DNA from: Candidatus Aminicenantota bacterium
GTDB taxonomy: Bacteria; Acidobacteriota; Aminicenantia; Aminicenantales; UBA4085
Direction of reading: 5' to 3'
Assembly (NCBI GenBank): GCA_003141555.1
Contig: PLMN01000010.1
Span: 62,001 to 126,000 of the forward strand
Length of the DNA stretch: 64,000 nt
Shown: positions 7,609 to 16,369 of the stretch, piece after piece
How positions within the stretch are numbered: the first letter of the stretch is position 1
How the letters are laid out: every line of letters starts with the position of its first letter
Made by a program: the position numbers and the translations under genes
The notes under the pieces: model-generated
The model's input: the letters and a program-made list of their open reading frames with translations, nothing else
The model's database searches: none
Told to the model about the DNA's origin: nothing

Positions 7609-8655
7609 TCAATCCTTGAAGAGCTTTTTCTGGCGGGGCGGGGGAGCCGTCCGGCCGCCGGGCGGGGCGAAGCCGAGGTGCTCGTAGGCCCGGGGGGTGA
7701 GCTTCCGGCCGCGCGTCGTCCGCTCCAGAAAGCCGATCCGCATCAGGAACGGCTCGTAGATGGACTCGATCGTGTCCTTGTCCTCATCGATGGCCGCGGA
7801 GATGGTGCCGATCCCGACCGGCCCGCCGCTGAAATTTTCGATGATGGTCGTCAGGATCTTGCGGTCGACGTCGTCGAGCCCGAGCGAATCGACCTCCATC
7901 TGGTCCAGGGCGTGGCGGGCCTCGCGGCCCGTGATCACGGCCTGCTCCCGGACGTCGGCGTAGTCGCGCACCCGCCGCAGGAGCCGGTTGGCCACCCGCG
8001 GCGTCCCCCGGCTCCGGAGCGCGATCTGGGCCGCTCCCTCGTCATCGATCCGGACCTTCATGATATCCGCCGCCCGGAGGATGACCTGCTTGATGTCCTC
8101 GTCCTTGTAATAGTCCAGGCGGTGGATGATCCCGAACCGGCTCCGGAGGGGCGCCGTAATCCGGCCCGCCCGGGTCGTGGCCCCGATGAGGGTGAATTTC
8201 CGAAGCTGAAGCTTGTGGCTTCGGGCGCTCGGGCCCTGGCCGATGAGGATGTCGAGGCTGAAGTCCTCCATGGCCGAGTAGAGGATCTCCTCGACGGAGG
8301 GGTTCAGGCGGTGGATCTCGTCGATGAAGAGCGCCTCCTTCGATTGGAGGTTGGAGAGGATGGCGCTCAAGTCGCCGATGCGCTCGATGACCGGGCCGGC
8401 CGTCGGCTTGATGCCCACGCCCATCTCCTTGGCGATCAGGTAGGCCAGGCTGGTCTTCCCCAGGCCGGGCGGGCCATAGAGCAGCACGTGATCGAGGTGC
8501 TCGTTCCGCTTCCGGGCGGCCTCGATGAAAATCTTGAGATTGGCCTTGATGTTGCCTTGGCCGATGAACTCGTCGAAGGTCCGGGGCCGGAGGCTGTCCT
8601 CGAAGAGGAGATCCTCTTTCGTCCGGACGGGGTTGAGGACGGCGGGTTCGCTCAC
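7609..8655 (-). CDS. ruvB: Holliday junction branch migration ATPase RuvB, 348 aa
   Basis: AAA+ motor ring that drives branch migration with RuvA. Walker A is GPPGLGKT, Walker B is [11 protein letters not shown], sensor 1 is in LIGATTRAG, and the C-terminal winged helix ends in FMRIGF-like sequence ([16 protein letters not shown]). The N-terminal [12 protein letters not shown] is typical. Translation starts at GTG 8655, one base after the ruvA stop, so the two are tightly coupled. Confidence 0.98.
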   Translation of the reverse strand: MSEPAVLNPVRTKEDLLFEDSLRPRTFDEFIGQGNIKANLKIFIEAARKRNEHLDHVLLYGPPGLGKTSLAYLIAKEMGVGIKPTAGPVIERIGDLSAILSNLQSKEALFIDEIHRLNPSVEEILYSAMEDFSLDILIGQGPSARSHKLQLRKFTLIGATTRAGRITAPLRSRFGIIHRLDYYKDEDIKQVILRAADIMKVRIDDEGAAQIALRSRGTPRVANRLLRRVRDYADVREQAVITGREARHALDQMEVDSLGLDDVDRKILTTIIENFSGGPVGIGTISAAIDEDKDTIESIYEPFLMRIGFLERTTRGRKLTPRAYEHLGFAPPGGRTAPPPRQKKLFKD

Positions 8656-8656
8656 G

Positions 8657-9247
8657 TCAGACCCTGGCCATCTTCTTCAGGCATTCGCGGAGGAGCTTCT
8701 CGAAATCCGGGGGCTCGCCCTTGTGGGCCCGCAGGGTCGCGTCCACGACGTCCTCGGCTTCCTTGCGGCGGAAGCCGAGGTTGAGGAGGGCCGAGACGAG
8801 GTCCTCGCGCTCCGGCGATTCCCGGCCGGCGAGGAGCTTCTCCTTCTTTTCGAGCTTGTCCTGGAGCTCCATGGCGATCCGGAGGGCGGTCTTCTTGCCG
8901 ATGCCGGGAATGGCCGTGATCCGGTCGATATCGCTTTTCTGGATGGCGTCGACGAGCTCGACGGCGTTCATGCCGGAGAGGACGTTCATGGCCAGCTTGG
9001 GGCCGATCCCCGAGACGGAGATGAGCTTGAGGAACAGGTCGCGCTCGTCGCTCGTCTTGAAGCCGTAGAGCGACAGGGCGTTATCGGTGAGATGGGTGTG
9101 GATGAGGAGCTCGACCGACCGGCCGACCTCGCCCAGCTCGAAATAGGTCGTCAGCGGGATCGCCGCGCAGTAGCCCACGCCGCCGACGTCGACGACGACC
9201 TGGTGGGGCTGCTTCTGGAGGATCGTGCCCTTGAGATAGGCGATCAT
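8657..9247 (-). CDS. ruvA: Holliday junction DNA-binding protein RuvA, 196 aa
   Basis: Tetrameric junction-binding subunit of RuvAB. The OB-fold start MIAYLKGTI is canonical, followed by two helix-hairpin-helix motifs ([16 protein letters not shown] and [17 protein letters not shown]) and a short domain III (residues about 145-196). The ATG at 9247 was preferred over an upstream in-frame TTG at 9268 because the conserved family start is MIAYL and because the TTG overlaps the promoter, whose -10 box ends nine bases before the ATG. No Shine-Dalgarno sequence is present, suggesting a leaderless message. Confidence 0.97.
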   Translation of the reverse strand: MIAYLKGTILQKQPHQVVVDVGGVGYCAAIPLTTYFELGEVGRSVELLIHTHLTDNALSLYGFKTSDERDLFLKLISVSGIGPKLAMNVLSGMNAVELVDAIQKSDIDRITAIPGIGKKTALRIAMELQDKLEKKEKLLAGRESPEREDLVSALLNLGFRRKEAEDVVDATLRAHKGEPPDFEKLLRECLKKMARV

Positions 9248-9256
9248 GTCGCCGCC

Positions 9257-9285
9257 ATTGTAAAACAACCTGGGGGCAAAATCAA
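9257..9285 (-). promoter_or_regulatory. Promoter of ruvA-ruvB-queA, apparently leaderless
   Basis: On the minus strand, TTGATT (9280-9285), 17-base spacer, TACAAT (9257-9262), nine bases before the ruvA ATG. +1 would fall two or three bases before the start codon. Confidence 0.6.
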
Positions 9286-9322
9286 AACGCGGCCGGCGCC
9301 ACCCGCCGGGCGCAACGGGCTT

Positions 9323-9350
9323 TTGACACGAACGCGGTTTTTGGTATAGT
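9323..9350 (+). promoter_or_regulatory. Promoter of the cyclase-kinase cluster
   Basis: TTGACA (9323-9328), 16-base spacer, TATAGT (9345-9350). Divergent from the ruvA promoter, with the two -35 boxes 37 bases apart. No other convincing promoter appears before the four plus-strand genes that follow. Confidence 0.65.
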
Positions 9351-9422
9351 AAACAGGGTGGATTTCATGTATTTTATGGGATCGCCCGACCTTCGACGGC
9401 AGAAAATACCGAGGTGCTCCGG

Positions 9423-11021
9423 ATGAAGATCTTCCATACGGGCCCGGCCGGATCGGCCGAAGAGTTCGTGACTCGGGCCGCCTCGGTCCTCATCGGCCGC
9501 AAGCTTCCCCCCGGTCCCGGCGCTCTCGGCCTCGACGACGTCAAGGTCTCGGCCAACCACGCCCGCCTGAGCTCCGAGGACGGCGACTACTGGATCGAGG
9601 ATCTCGGCAGCACCAATGGGACCTGGGTCGACCAGAGGAGGATCACGCCCCGTGAAAAGACACGCCTGGCGACGAGCTCGGTGATCCTGGTCGGCCAGAC
9701 GACCCTGCGGCTCGAGGCGCCGGCTGCGGCCGGACCGTCGTCCGCGCCGGCGGTCGATCCGGCCTTTCCGGGCCCGGGACAGAGCCTTGTCCACTCCGTC
9801 GAAGCGGGGCAACCCCTGTCCGAGCTCTACCGGGCCGGATCGTCATCGATCGACGCCGCGGAGACGCGACTGCGGGAGGTCTGCGAGTTGAGCACCGCCC
9901 TGGGCGAGATCGACGGCGGGGAGTCCTTGGCCACGACCGTGCTGGACCACCTGCAGCGGGCGTTCCCGGAGGCCGGCCGCGGGGCTCACTTCGGGGTCCT
10001 TCTCGGCGAGGACCTCGTCCTCAAGGGATTCCGTCCGGATGACGAGCCGCCGACCTGCAGCCTGACCCTGGCCCGGTATGTCGTGGCGCAGAAAACGGCC
10101 CACCTCTGGGAAATCAGCACCCCCCAGACCGTCGAAAAATCGGCCAGCATCATCCGGGGCGGGGTCCAGTCGGCTATGTATGCGCCGCTCGTCTGGAAGG
10201 GAGAAGTCCTTGGGGTCCTCTACATGGACGCGACCTCGCCCAAGGCGTCCTTCAGCGCCGATGACCTGAGGCTGCTGCAGGCCATCGCCACGCACGCGGC
10301 CATGTCCCTCAAATCGTCGATCCTCCAGCAGACGCTTCTCCGCGAGGAGACCGTCAAGACGCGGCTCTTGGCCCAATTCCCCCGCGCCATCGCGGAGCGC
10401 CTGGCCCGCCAGCCCGGCCGCCTGGCCATTTCCAGCGAGCGGATCGAGACGGCGACCGTCATGTTCTCCGACGTCCGAGGCTTCACCGGGCTGACCGCCA
10501 AGCTCGAGCCGGAGGAAACGGTCCAGATGCTCAACGACATGTTCCAGGAGCTGACGCCGATCGTGCTCAAATACGACGGGACCGTCGACAAGTACATCGG
10601 CGACGCGATCCTGGCCGTCTTCGGGAGCCCCGATCCCGACGCCCGGCAATGGGAGCACGCCGTTCGGGCGGCCCTGGACATTCAGGCGGCGATCAAGCGC
10701 CTGGGAGCGGGCGTCTGGAAAGGCAAGATTGCGTTCGAGGTCGGCATCGGCATCCATACCGGTCCGATTATCCACGGTTTCATCGGGGCCCCCGAGCGGA
10801 TGGACTACACCGTCATCGGGGCCACCATCAACGAGGCTTCCCGCATCTGCAACGGCGCGGGCCCCGGCGAGATCCTGATCAGCCCGGCGGCCTACGGCCG
10901 CCTGCACGACGCGGTCGATGTCGAGCTCCCGCCGCGGGAATTCGAGACGAAGCACGAAGGCCCGATGAAGGCCTATCGCGTCGTCCGCTGGCGAGGCCGA
11001 CTCAAGGCCAAGCGAGGATAG
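9423..11021 (+). CDS. FHA-GAF-class III adenylate cyclase, 532 aa
   Basis: Three domains are visible. An FHA phosphothreonine-binding domain (about 1-95) has SANHARL and GSTNGTW. A GAF sensor domain (about 150-305) follows. A class III nucleotide cyclase domain (about 340-510) has both metal-binding aspartates (D350 in FSDVRGFT and D394 in DKYIGD), the ATP-specifying K390 and D461 (MDYTVIG), and N470/R474 of the transition-state pair (NEASR). It should therefore make cAMP, gated by a small ligand on GAF and possibly by phosphoprotein binding on FHA. Start at the ATG 9423, eight bases after GAGG; a GTG lies nine bases upstream. The kinase gene begins five bases after its stop. Confidence 0.93.
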   Translation: MKIFHTGPAGSAEEFVTRAASVLIGRKLPPGPGALGLDDVKVSANHARLSSEDGDYWIEDLGSTNGTWVDQRRITPREKTRLATSSVILVGQTTLRLEAPAAAGPSSAPAVDPAFPGPGQSLVHSVEAGQPLSELYRAGSSSIDAAETRLREVCELSTALGEIDGGESLATTVLDHLQRAFPEAGRGAHFGVLLGEDLVLKGFRPDDEPPTCSLTLARYVVAQKTAHLWEISTPQTVEKSASIIRGGVQSAMYAPLVWKGEVLGVLYMDATSPKASFSADDLRLLQAIATHAAMSLKSSILQQTLLREETVKTRLLAQFPRAIAERLARQPGRLAISSERIETATVMFSDVRGFTGLTAKLEPEETVQMLNDMFQELTPIVLKYDGTVDKYIGDAILAVFGSPDPDARQWEHAVRAALDIQAAIKRLGAGVWKGKIAFEVGIGIHTGPIIHGFIGAPERMDYTVIGATINEASRICNGAGPGEILISPAAYGRLHDAVDVELPPREFETKHEGPMKAYRVVRWRGRLKAKRG

Positions 11022-11026
11022 GATTC

Positions 11027-12958
11027 ATGGACGAAAAAAGCACCGCCAAAAAGAAGAAGGGAACCTCCGCCAAGGCCGTGACGCCTTCCCAAACCCTCCA
11101 GGAGAAGCCCGTCGCATGCCCGAAGTGCCAAACGGAAAACCCGGCCGAGAGCCGCTTCTGCGCCGCCTGCGCCGCGCCGCTCAAGGAGACGTCGTCCCGG
11201 ACGATCCGGATCCCGACGTTCGAAGTATCGCGGGGCCAAATCTTCGCCGGGCGGTACGAGGTCATCGAATCTCTCGGCCAGGGCGGCATGGGGAAGGTCT
11301 TCAAGGCCTTCGACCGCAAGGTGAGCGAAGTCGTGGCCGTGAAGCTCATCAAGCCCGAGATCAGCATCGACGCGGCCGCGATCGAGCGGTTCAAGAACGA
11401 GCTCAAGATCGCTCGGAAGATCACCCACCGGAACGTCTGCCGGATGTACGACCTGGGCGAGGACGCGGGCCTTCAGTACATCACCATGGAATATGTGGCC
11501 GGGGAGGACCTCAAGCGCTTCATCCGGCGGGCGGGAGCCCTTTCTCCGGGCCGGGCGATCAACATCGCCCTGCAGGTCTGCGACGGGCTGTCCGAGGCCC
11601 ATCATCTCGGCGTCATCCACCGCGACCTCAAGCCCCAGAACATCATGATCGACCAGGACGGCAACGCCAAGATCATGGACTTCGGCATCGCCCGGTTCTC
11701 GGCGCTGGAGCGGATGACCGGGTCGGGCGTCATCATCGGCACGCCGGAATACATGTCGCCCGAACAGGCGGACCTCAAGGAGGTCGACGCTCGGTCGGAC
11801 ATTTATTCCCTGGGCATCGTCCTTTATGAAATGGTCGCCGGGCGGATGCCCTTCGACGGGGAAACGGCCTTGAGCATCATCCTCAAGCATAAGATGGACA
11901 ACGCCACGGACGTCCGCTCCTACAATCCCCAGGTTTCCGAGGCCCTGGCCGCGATCATCGCCAAATGCATGGAGAAGGATCCGGCGAAGCGCTTTCAGAC
12001 CTCCGACGAGCTGCGTGACGAGCTGGCCCGCGTCGAGAAAGCCCTGGCGACGGGGGAGCGCGTCGTCACCCGTAAGGCCGGCGCCCCGTCCCGGCAGGTC
12101 ACGGTCCCGTTGCCCACGAAAAAAGTGATCGTGCCCGCCGCCGCGGTCCTGATCCTGATCGCCGTCGTTTTCCTCGTCGTGAAAGTCCTCCCCCGCAAGG
12201 AAGGCGCCGCCGCGCCCGTCACCCCTGGCGGCGCGGCCGCGGCGAACGTCGATACTCCCGCGCAGAAGCCCGAGGCTAAGCCGATAGCCCCTGCAGCGAC
12301 GCCGGCTCTCACGCCGGCGGGCAATGTCTCGGCAGGGGCTCCGTCAGGCAGCGGGGCGGCGCCGCGGCAGGCCGCGGGCGGAGAGGCGAAAGATGTCAAG
12401 CCGGCTGGCACCGTCCCGAGCGGGGACGTAGGCGGCAAGAAGGACGAGATCAAAAAGGATGAGGCCAAGGCGCCGGCCGAAAAGCCCGCGGCCGGGGCCC
12501 CGAACCCCGACATGGGCGCGGCGGACCTGGCCAAAGCCCGCGCCCTCGCGGCCCGGAGCGTGGCCCTCAAAGCGGGCGTTTCCGATAAGGACCTGTTCTT
12601 CCGGATCGCCGCCGACGCCGCCCAGGAGGCGGAGAAGCTTTTCAACTCGAAAAGCTACGCCGAGGCCAGGAGTCAAGCCGCCGTCGCCGAGAAGGTCTTC
12701 CGGATAAGCCAGGACAAGAGCAAGGTTGACGACCGGCTCAACGCCTTGAAAAAGCTGACCGAGGGCCTGAGGAGCGACATCGAGGCCCAGAAATCGTTCA
12801 AGGACGGCGATAAGGCCTATGAATCGGCCAAGGACCTCGAAGCCAAGGCGGCAGCCTTCCAGGCGTCCAATGACGTCGGAAAGGCGGCGAAGGGCTTCGT
12901 TCAAGCCGCCGTGATCTACGATAGGATCTTCCGCGCGCTCCAGGCCGTGAAGAACTAG
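11027..12958 (+). CDS. Zinc-ribbon, membrane-anchored Ser/Thr protein kinase, 643 aa
   Basis: A zinc ribbon (C31, C34, C45, C48) precedes a Hanks-type kinase domain (about 76-335) with glycine loop GQGGMGKV, K106, HRDLKPQN (D200), DFG (D218) and a TPEYMSPE segment. One membrane helix (about 367-388) follows, then an Ala/Pro/Lys-rich linker and an extracytoplasmic helical domain (about 500-640). All catalytic residues are intact. The adjacent FHA-bearing cyclase is a natural phosphothreonine-reading partner. Start chosen at the ATG 11027, preceded by GAGGA; the long reading upstream overlaps the cyclase out of frame and is not real. Confidence 0.93.
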   Translation: MDEKSTAKKKKGTSAKAVTPSQTLQEKPVACPKCQTENPAESRFCAACAAPLKETSSRTIRIPTFEVSRGQIFAGRYEVIESLGQGGMGKVFKAFDRKVSEVVAVKLIKPEISIDAAAIERFKNELKIARKITHRNVCRMYDLGEDAGLQYITMEYVAGEDLKRFIRRAGALSPGRAINIALQVCDGLSEAHHLGVIHRDLKPQNIMIDQDGNAKIMDFGIARFSALERMTGSGVIIGTPEYMSPEQADLKEVDARSDIYSLGIVLYEMVAGRMPFDGETALSIILKHKMDNATDVRSYNPQVSEALAAIIAKCMEKDPAKRFQTSDELRDELARVEKALATGERVVTRKAGAPSRQVTVPLPTKKVIVPAAAVLILIAVVFLVVKVLPRKEGAAAPVTPGGAAAANVDTPAQKPEAKPIAPAATPALTPAGNVSAGAPSGSGAAPRQAAGGEAKDVKPAGTVPSGDVGGKKDEIKKDEAKAPAEKPAAGAPNPDMGAADLAKARALAARSVALKAGVSDKDLFFRIAADAAQEAEKLFNSKSYAEARSQAAVAEKVFRISQDKSKVDDRLNALKKLTEGLRSDIEAQKSFKDGDKAYESAKDLEAKAAAFQASNDVGKAAKGFVQAAVIYDRIFRALQAVKN

Positions 12959-13001
12959 CCCGCCGGAAATCCGATCCCCGCCGCTATCGAAGGGACGTGC
13001 G

Positions 13002-13337
13002 ATGAGCAAGCTGATCAAGGACGAATGGGCGCTCGAGGAGGTGATGAAGTCGCCGGACGGCGTCTTCGTCCTGTTCTACGCTTCCTGGTGCCCGTTTTCC
13101 CAGAGATTCCTTCCCGTCTACGAGAAGAACGCCCGGGGCAAGGAGAAGGAATTCGTGAGGTTCCTCGTCGACGACAACGAGGACGTCTGCGACCGGCACG
13201 ACATCGAGGTCTATCCGACCGTCCTTTTCTTCAAGAACGGGAAGGTTGCGAATCGGCTCGACGGCGGGTATCACATCGGACTGAGCGAGAGGGATCTCGC
13301 CGGCCTGATGGAAGCCTGCGGCGTGAAGAAGGGCTAG
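13002..13337 (+). CDS. Thioredoxin-fold protein with a single active-site cysteine, 111 aa
   Basis: A thioredoxin fold is clear from VFVLFYASWCPFSQRFLP and the cis-proline segment EVYPTVLFF. The active site reads WCPFS instead of WCGPC, so the resolving cysteine is absent; other cysteines (near residues 64 and 107) are outside the motif. A one-cysteine site suggests glutaredoxin-like monothiol chemistry, thiol binding or a chaperone role rather than disulfide reduction. No signal peptide. It starts 43 bases after the kinase, probably in the same transcript, and is followed 38 bases later by the CDGSH gene. Confidence 0.85.
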   Translation: MSKLIKDEWALEEVMKSPDGVFVLFYASWCPFSQRFLPVYEKNARGKEKEFVRFLVDDNEDVCDRHDIEVYPTVLFFKNGKVANRLDGGYHIGLSERDLAGLMEACGVKKG

Positions 13338-13375
13338 GCCCCGGCGGATCGCCCGCCCGTCGCCGGAGGATGTCC

Positions 13376-14065
13376 ATGGCCGACGCGAAAAACATGCGCA
13401 TCAGGATCCTGAAGGACGGCCCCTACCTCGTCACGGGCGGCGTGCCCCTGGTCGAGGACGACATGGTCATCGGCCCGGACGGCGAGCCGTCCTGCTGGGA
13501 GGAATCCGCTCCCTACCCCGAGCGGGAGACGTACGCCCTCTGCCGCTGCGGCGCCTCGAAGGCCAAGCCGTTCTGCGACGGGACGCATGCCGAAGCCGGC
13601 TTCGACGGGACGGAGGCCGGCTGCAAGGATCCCTATCTGACCCAGGTCGAGTGGACGTCCGGGCCGAAGGTCGACTTGACCTGGGCCCGGAAGCTCTGCG
13701 CCATCGCCCGGTTCTGCCACCGGGCGGGGGACGCCTGGACTCAGGCCGAGAAATCGGACGATCCTGCGGCCCGGGCCACGGCCATCGAGGAAGCCGCCTG
13801 CTGTCCCTCGGGCAGCCTCGTCGCCTGGGACAAGGAGACCGGCCGTCCGATCGAGCCCGAGCTCGAGCCGTCGATCGGCCTGGTCGAAAACCCTCAGGCG
13901 GGGACGAGCGGCCCGATCTGGGTCAAGGGCGGGATTCCGATCGAGTCATCGGACGGGACGGTCTACGAAGTCCGGAACCGGGTGGCGCTTTGCCGCTGCG
14001 GCCGGTCCGGCAACAAGCCCTTCTGCGACGGGACGCACCTGACCGTCGGATTCAAAGCGAAGTAG
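13376..14065 (+). CDS. Double CDGSH iron-sulfur protein, 229 aa
   Basis: Two CDGSH-type [2Fe-2S] motifs are present, at about 56-71 (CRCGASKAKPFCDGTH) and 206-221 (CRCGRSGNKPFCDGTH), each with the three-cysteine one-histidine pattern. Between them lies a region with FCHRAGDAW and ACCPSG that resembles the divergent iron-sulfur segment found in this bacterial family. Likely electron transfer or cluster delivery in the cytoplasm. Start at 13376, six bases after GGAGG; an ATG two codons upstream overlaps that ribosome site. Last gene of the cyclase-kinase cluster. Confidence 0.88.
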   Translation: MADAKNMRIRILKDGPYLVTGGVPLVEDDMVIGPDGEPSCWEESAPYPERETYALCRCGASKAKPFCDGTHAEAGFDGTEAGCKDPYLTQVEWTSGPKVDLTWARKLCAIARFCHRAGDAWTQAEKSDDPAARATAIEEAACCPSGSLVAWDKETGRPIEPELEPSIGLVENPQAGTSGPIWVKGGIPIESSDGTVYEVRNRVALCRCGRSGNKPFCDGTHLTVGFKAK

Positions 14066-14091
14066 GGCTAGCTACCAGCGCGGGTCCCAGC

Positions 14092-14109
14092 GCGCCCCGC
14101 AACGGGCGC
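14092..14109. terminator. GC hairpin between CDGSH and phosphoesterase genes
   Basis: GCGCCC (14092-14097), loop CGCAAC, GGGCGC (14104-14109), between two convergent genes. No T-run, so it may act only as a transcript end stabiliser. Confidence 0.3.
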
Positions 14110-14142
14110 TTCCGGGACGACAAGAGTCGCCGGGGCGGGCGC

Positions 14143-15261
14143 TTATTTCGTGTCGCCCAAAGCGACGTTCAGCACCACGATTTCCGAATAGCCGATCGTC
14201 CGGACCCGCGGTCCCCAGAGCTGGATCCCGCTCGTCACGTAGAAGTGCGTCGAGCCTTTCTGTAGTTCCCCCCAGCTCAGCTCGTATTCCCGGTCGGTGA
14301 TGAGGTTGATCGGGAACAGCTGCCCGTGGTGGGTATGCCCGGAGAGCTGGATGTCCGTCCGCGTCCGGCTCACGGCGTCGAAGTCGGTCGGGCGATGGTC
14401 GAGGAGGATGACCGGCAGATCCTCGGGCGTGTCGTCCAGGAGGACGGCCGCGGATTTCCGACCGGCGAACCGGGCGTCCAGGCGGCCGGCGAGATAGAAT
14501 GCGTCGTCGATTTTCACGACCTCGTCCCGGAGGATGCGAATCCCCGCCTTGTCGAAAAAGTCGGCCCGAGCCCCGGCAAGGCGGTCGTGGTTTCCCAGCA
14601 CGCCAAAGACCCCGTACCGGGACTCGATCCGCCTGAACCCGGCTTCGAATCCGGCGAGGGCCGTATCCCGGCGGTCGCCTTCGAGGATATCGCCTCCCAG
14701 AAGGACGATGTCGGGCTTCAGGGCGTTGACCTTGTCCGCGAACCGGGCCATGAAATCGGCCTCGGTCTGTTCACCGAGATGGAAGTCGGCGGCGAAGACG
14801 ATTTTGAGCTGCGCCACGGCGGACGATCGGCGAGGGATTTCGACCGGGAATTCGTGGTATCGGATATGGTGGAAGTTCCAGATCCCGCAGCCGACCACGG
14901 CGATCGGGGCGAGCAGGTAGAACGCGAGCCGGGCTTTCTTGAAGCCGGGCGCCCCGACGGCGCCCCGAGAGAAGACGCGGAGAAGGCGAAGAAGGCCAAT
15001 GACAAGGTCGGAGAGGATGACGATGAGGACGATATACAACAGGAGAGGAAGCGCATAGTAGCCGACGAGCACGAGCGTCCGGCTCCAGGCGGCAACGGAA
15101 CGGCGGGACAGGACCTGGGAAAGGGGGAACGCCAGGACGACGATCAGATAAAACCCGAGGAAGAGGTTCTTGCCCAGCCGCCGCGAGATAAGCTCCCTGA
15201 TGCGGAGCAGGGCATAGAGCACGAGGGGCAGCGTCAACAGGAAATCGTTTAGAATGTACAT
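14143..15261 (-). CDS. Membrane-anchored metallophosphoesterase, 372 aa
   Basis: The N-terminal 150 residues hold about four hydrophobic helices, followed by a calcineurin-like metallophosphoesterase domain with the full set of metal motifs: FAADFHLGE (DxH), LLGGDILEGD (GD), LGNHDRLAG (GNHD), LLDHRPTDF and SGHTHHGQLF (GHxH). The layout matches YkuE/YaeI-like membrane phosphoesterases, whose substrates are often lipid-linked phosphates. The ATG at 15261 was chosen because the predicted helix MYILNDFLLTLPLVLYALL begins there. A TATAAT -10 box on the minus strand lies at 15298-15303, without a good -35. Substrate unknown. Confidence 0.88.
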   Translation of the reverse strand: MYILNDFLLTLPLVLYALLRIRELISRRLGKNLFLGFYLIVVLAFPLSQVLSRRSVAAWSRTLVLVGYYALPLLLYIVLIVILSDLVIGLLRLLRVFSRGAVGAPGFKKARLAFYLLAPIAVVGCGIWNFHHIRYHEFPVEIPRRSSAVAQLKIVFAADFHLGEQTEADFMARFADKVNALKPDIVLLGGDILEGDRRDTALAGFEAGFRRIESRYGVFGVLGNHDRLAGARADFFDKAGIRILRDEVVKIDDAFYLAGRLDARFAGRKSAAVLLDDTPEDLPVILLDHRPTDFDAVSRTRTDIQLSGHTHHGQLFPINLITDREYELSWGELQKGSTHFYVTSGIQLWGPRVRTIGYSEIVVLNVALGDTK

Positions 15262-15362
15262 CGTCTCATCATCCCCGGCGTCCGGCTGTAGTCCGCCATT
15301 ATAGCCTGAGTTCGCGTCGGGGGGAACAGGCGGCTGAAAAGCGCCCCGCCCTCGCCGTTCTT

Positions 15363-15390
15363 GACTTTTTGGCGATGATATGAAAAAGTC
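15363..15390. repeat. Inverted repeat in the divergent intergenic region
   Basis: GACTTTTT (15363-15370) and AAAAAGTC (15383-15390) form a perfect 8-bp inverted repeat with a 12-base spacer, between the phosphoesterase and HAD genes. It could be an operator or a leader hairpin. A TTGACT just at its left edge may be part of the HAD promoter. Confidence 0.35.
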
Positions 15391-15459
15391 CCGTTCAATC
15401 GGGACATGACGAGCGCGGGACCGCGCCCCAGGGCAGAATCCTCGACAAAAGGAGGGATC

Positions 15460-16362
15460 ATGAACCCGGCCGCCCCGAAAAAACGCCTTCTGGCCATCCC
15501 CGCGATCGCGGCGATGATCGTCGCCTGCGCGCTCCGGACAGCGTCGCCTACGCCGCCCCAGGCCCCCGCCGGACCCGGCTTCGCGGAGATCGAGCAAACC
15601 GCGCTCGATCTCGGAGCCCGATTCGGGCCGGACAGGGTCCTTCTTGTCTTCGACCTGGACAACACCCTTCTCCGGATGAACCAGGGTTTCGGAAGCGATG
15701 AATGGTACTCGTGGCAACACGACCTGGCCGACGGCGACCCGGCCAAGATCCGTTCGCTCAATGAGGTCCAGGATATCCTGTTCGAGCTGAGCGCCATGCA
15801 TCCGCCCGAGCCCGGCCTTCAGCCCAGGGCGGTGGCCGAGCTTCAGAACGGCGGTTTCGCGTCTATCGTCCTCACGAGCCGGGGCTCGGACGCCCGAAAT
15901 GCGACCGAGCGCGAGCTGTCCAGGAACGGATACGACTTCGCCCGGACGGCGGTCCCGCCCCGCGACGGGTACGGCGGGAGCTTTGCCCCCTATAATCCGC
16001 GCAACGTCCAGGCCGCCGGCTTCGTCCTTCCCTGCGACCGGGATCGGGGGGCCTTCCCGGCGCCCCAGCCGGTCAGCTATCAGAATGGGGTTATGATGAC
16101 GTCGGGCCAGGACAAGGGGCTGATGCTTCGGGCGCTCCTCGACCGGAGCGGCCGCCACTATGCCGCGATCCTGTTCGTGGACGACTCCGAGCGCAATCTG
16201 AAGGCCGTGGCCCAGGCGTTCTCCTGCACGTCCGTGGAGGTTACGACGGTCCTGTACTCCCGGGGCCGGGCCGCCGCCGGGATCGACAAGGACCTCGCCT
16301 CGGCCCAATTCCGGAAATTGCGCGGGCTCATCAGCGACATCTTCGCCAAGGATATCAATTAA
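15460..16362 (+). CDS. HAD-family lipoprotein (DUF2608-like), 300 aa
   Basis: A lipoprotein-like signal (AAMIVAC) leads into a HAD phosphatase fold: motif I VFDLDNTLL (DxDxT), motif II serine/threonine in IVLTSRG, motif III lysine in SGQDKG and motif IV ILFVDDSERN. All four catalytic elements are present. The arrangement resembles DUF2608 proteins, HAD-like envelope proteins of unclear substrate. The start at 15460 is set by GGAGGG. Its stop is eight bases before the convergent ruvC stop. Confidence 0.82.
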   Translation: MNPAAPKKRLLAIPAIAAMIVACALRTASPTPPQAPAGPGFAEIEQTALDLGARFGPDRVLLVFDLDNTLLRMNQGFGSDEWYSWQHDLADGDPAKIRSLNEVQDILFELSAMHPPEPGLQPRAVAELQNGGFASIVLTSRGSDARNATERELSRNGYDFARTAVPPRDGYGGSFAPYNPRNVQAAGFVLPCDRDRGAFPAPQPVSYQNGVMMTSGQDKGLMLRALLDRSGRHYAAILFVDDSERNLKAVAQAFSCTSVEVTTVLYSRGRAAAGIDKDLASAQFRKLRGLISDIFAKDIN

Positions 16363-16369
16363 GCGCCGC

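Noticed and set aside
9245-9268. Upstream TTG start for ruvA at 9268
   Set aside because: It overlaps the -10 region, and the family start is MIAYL at 9247.
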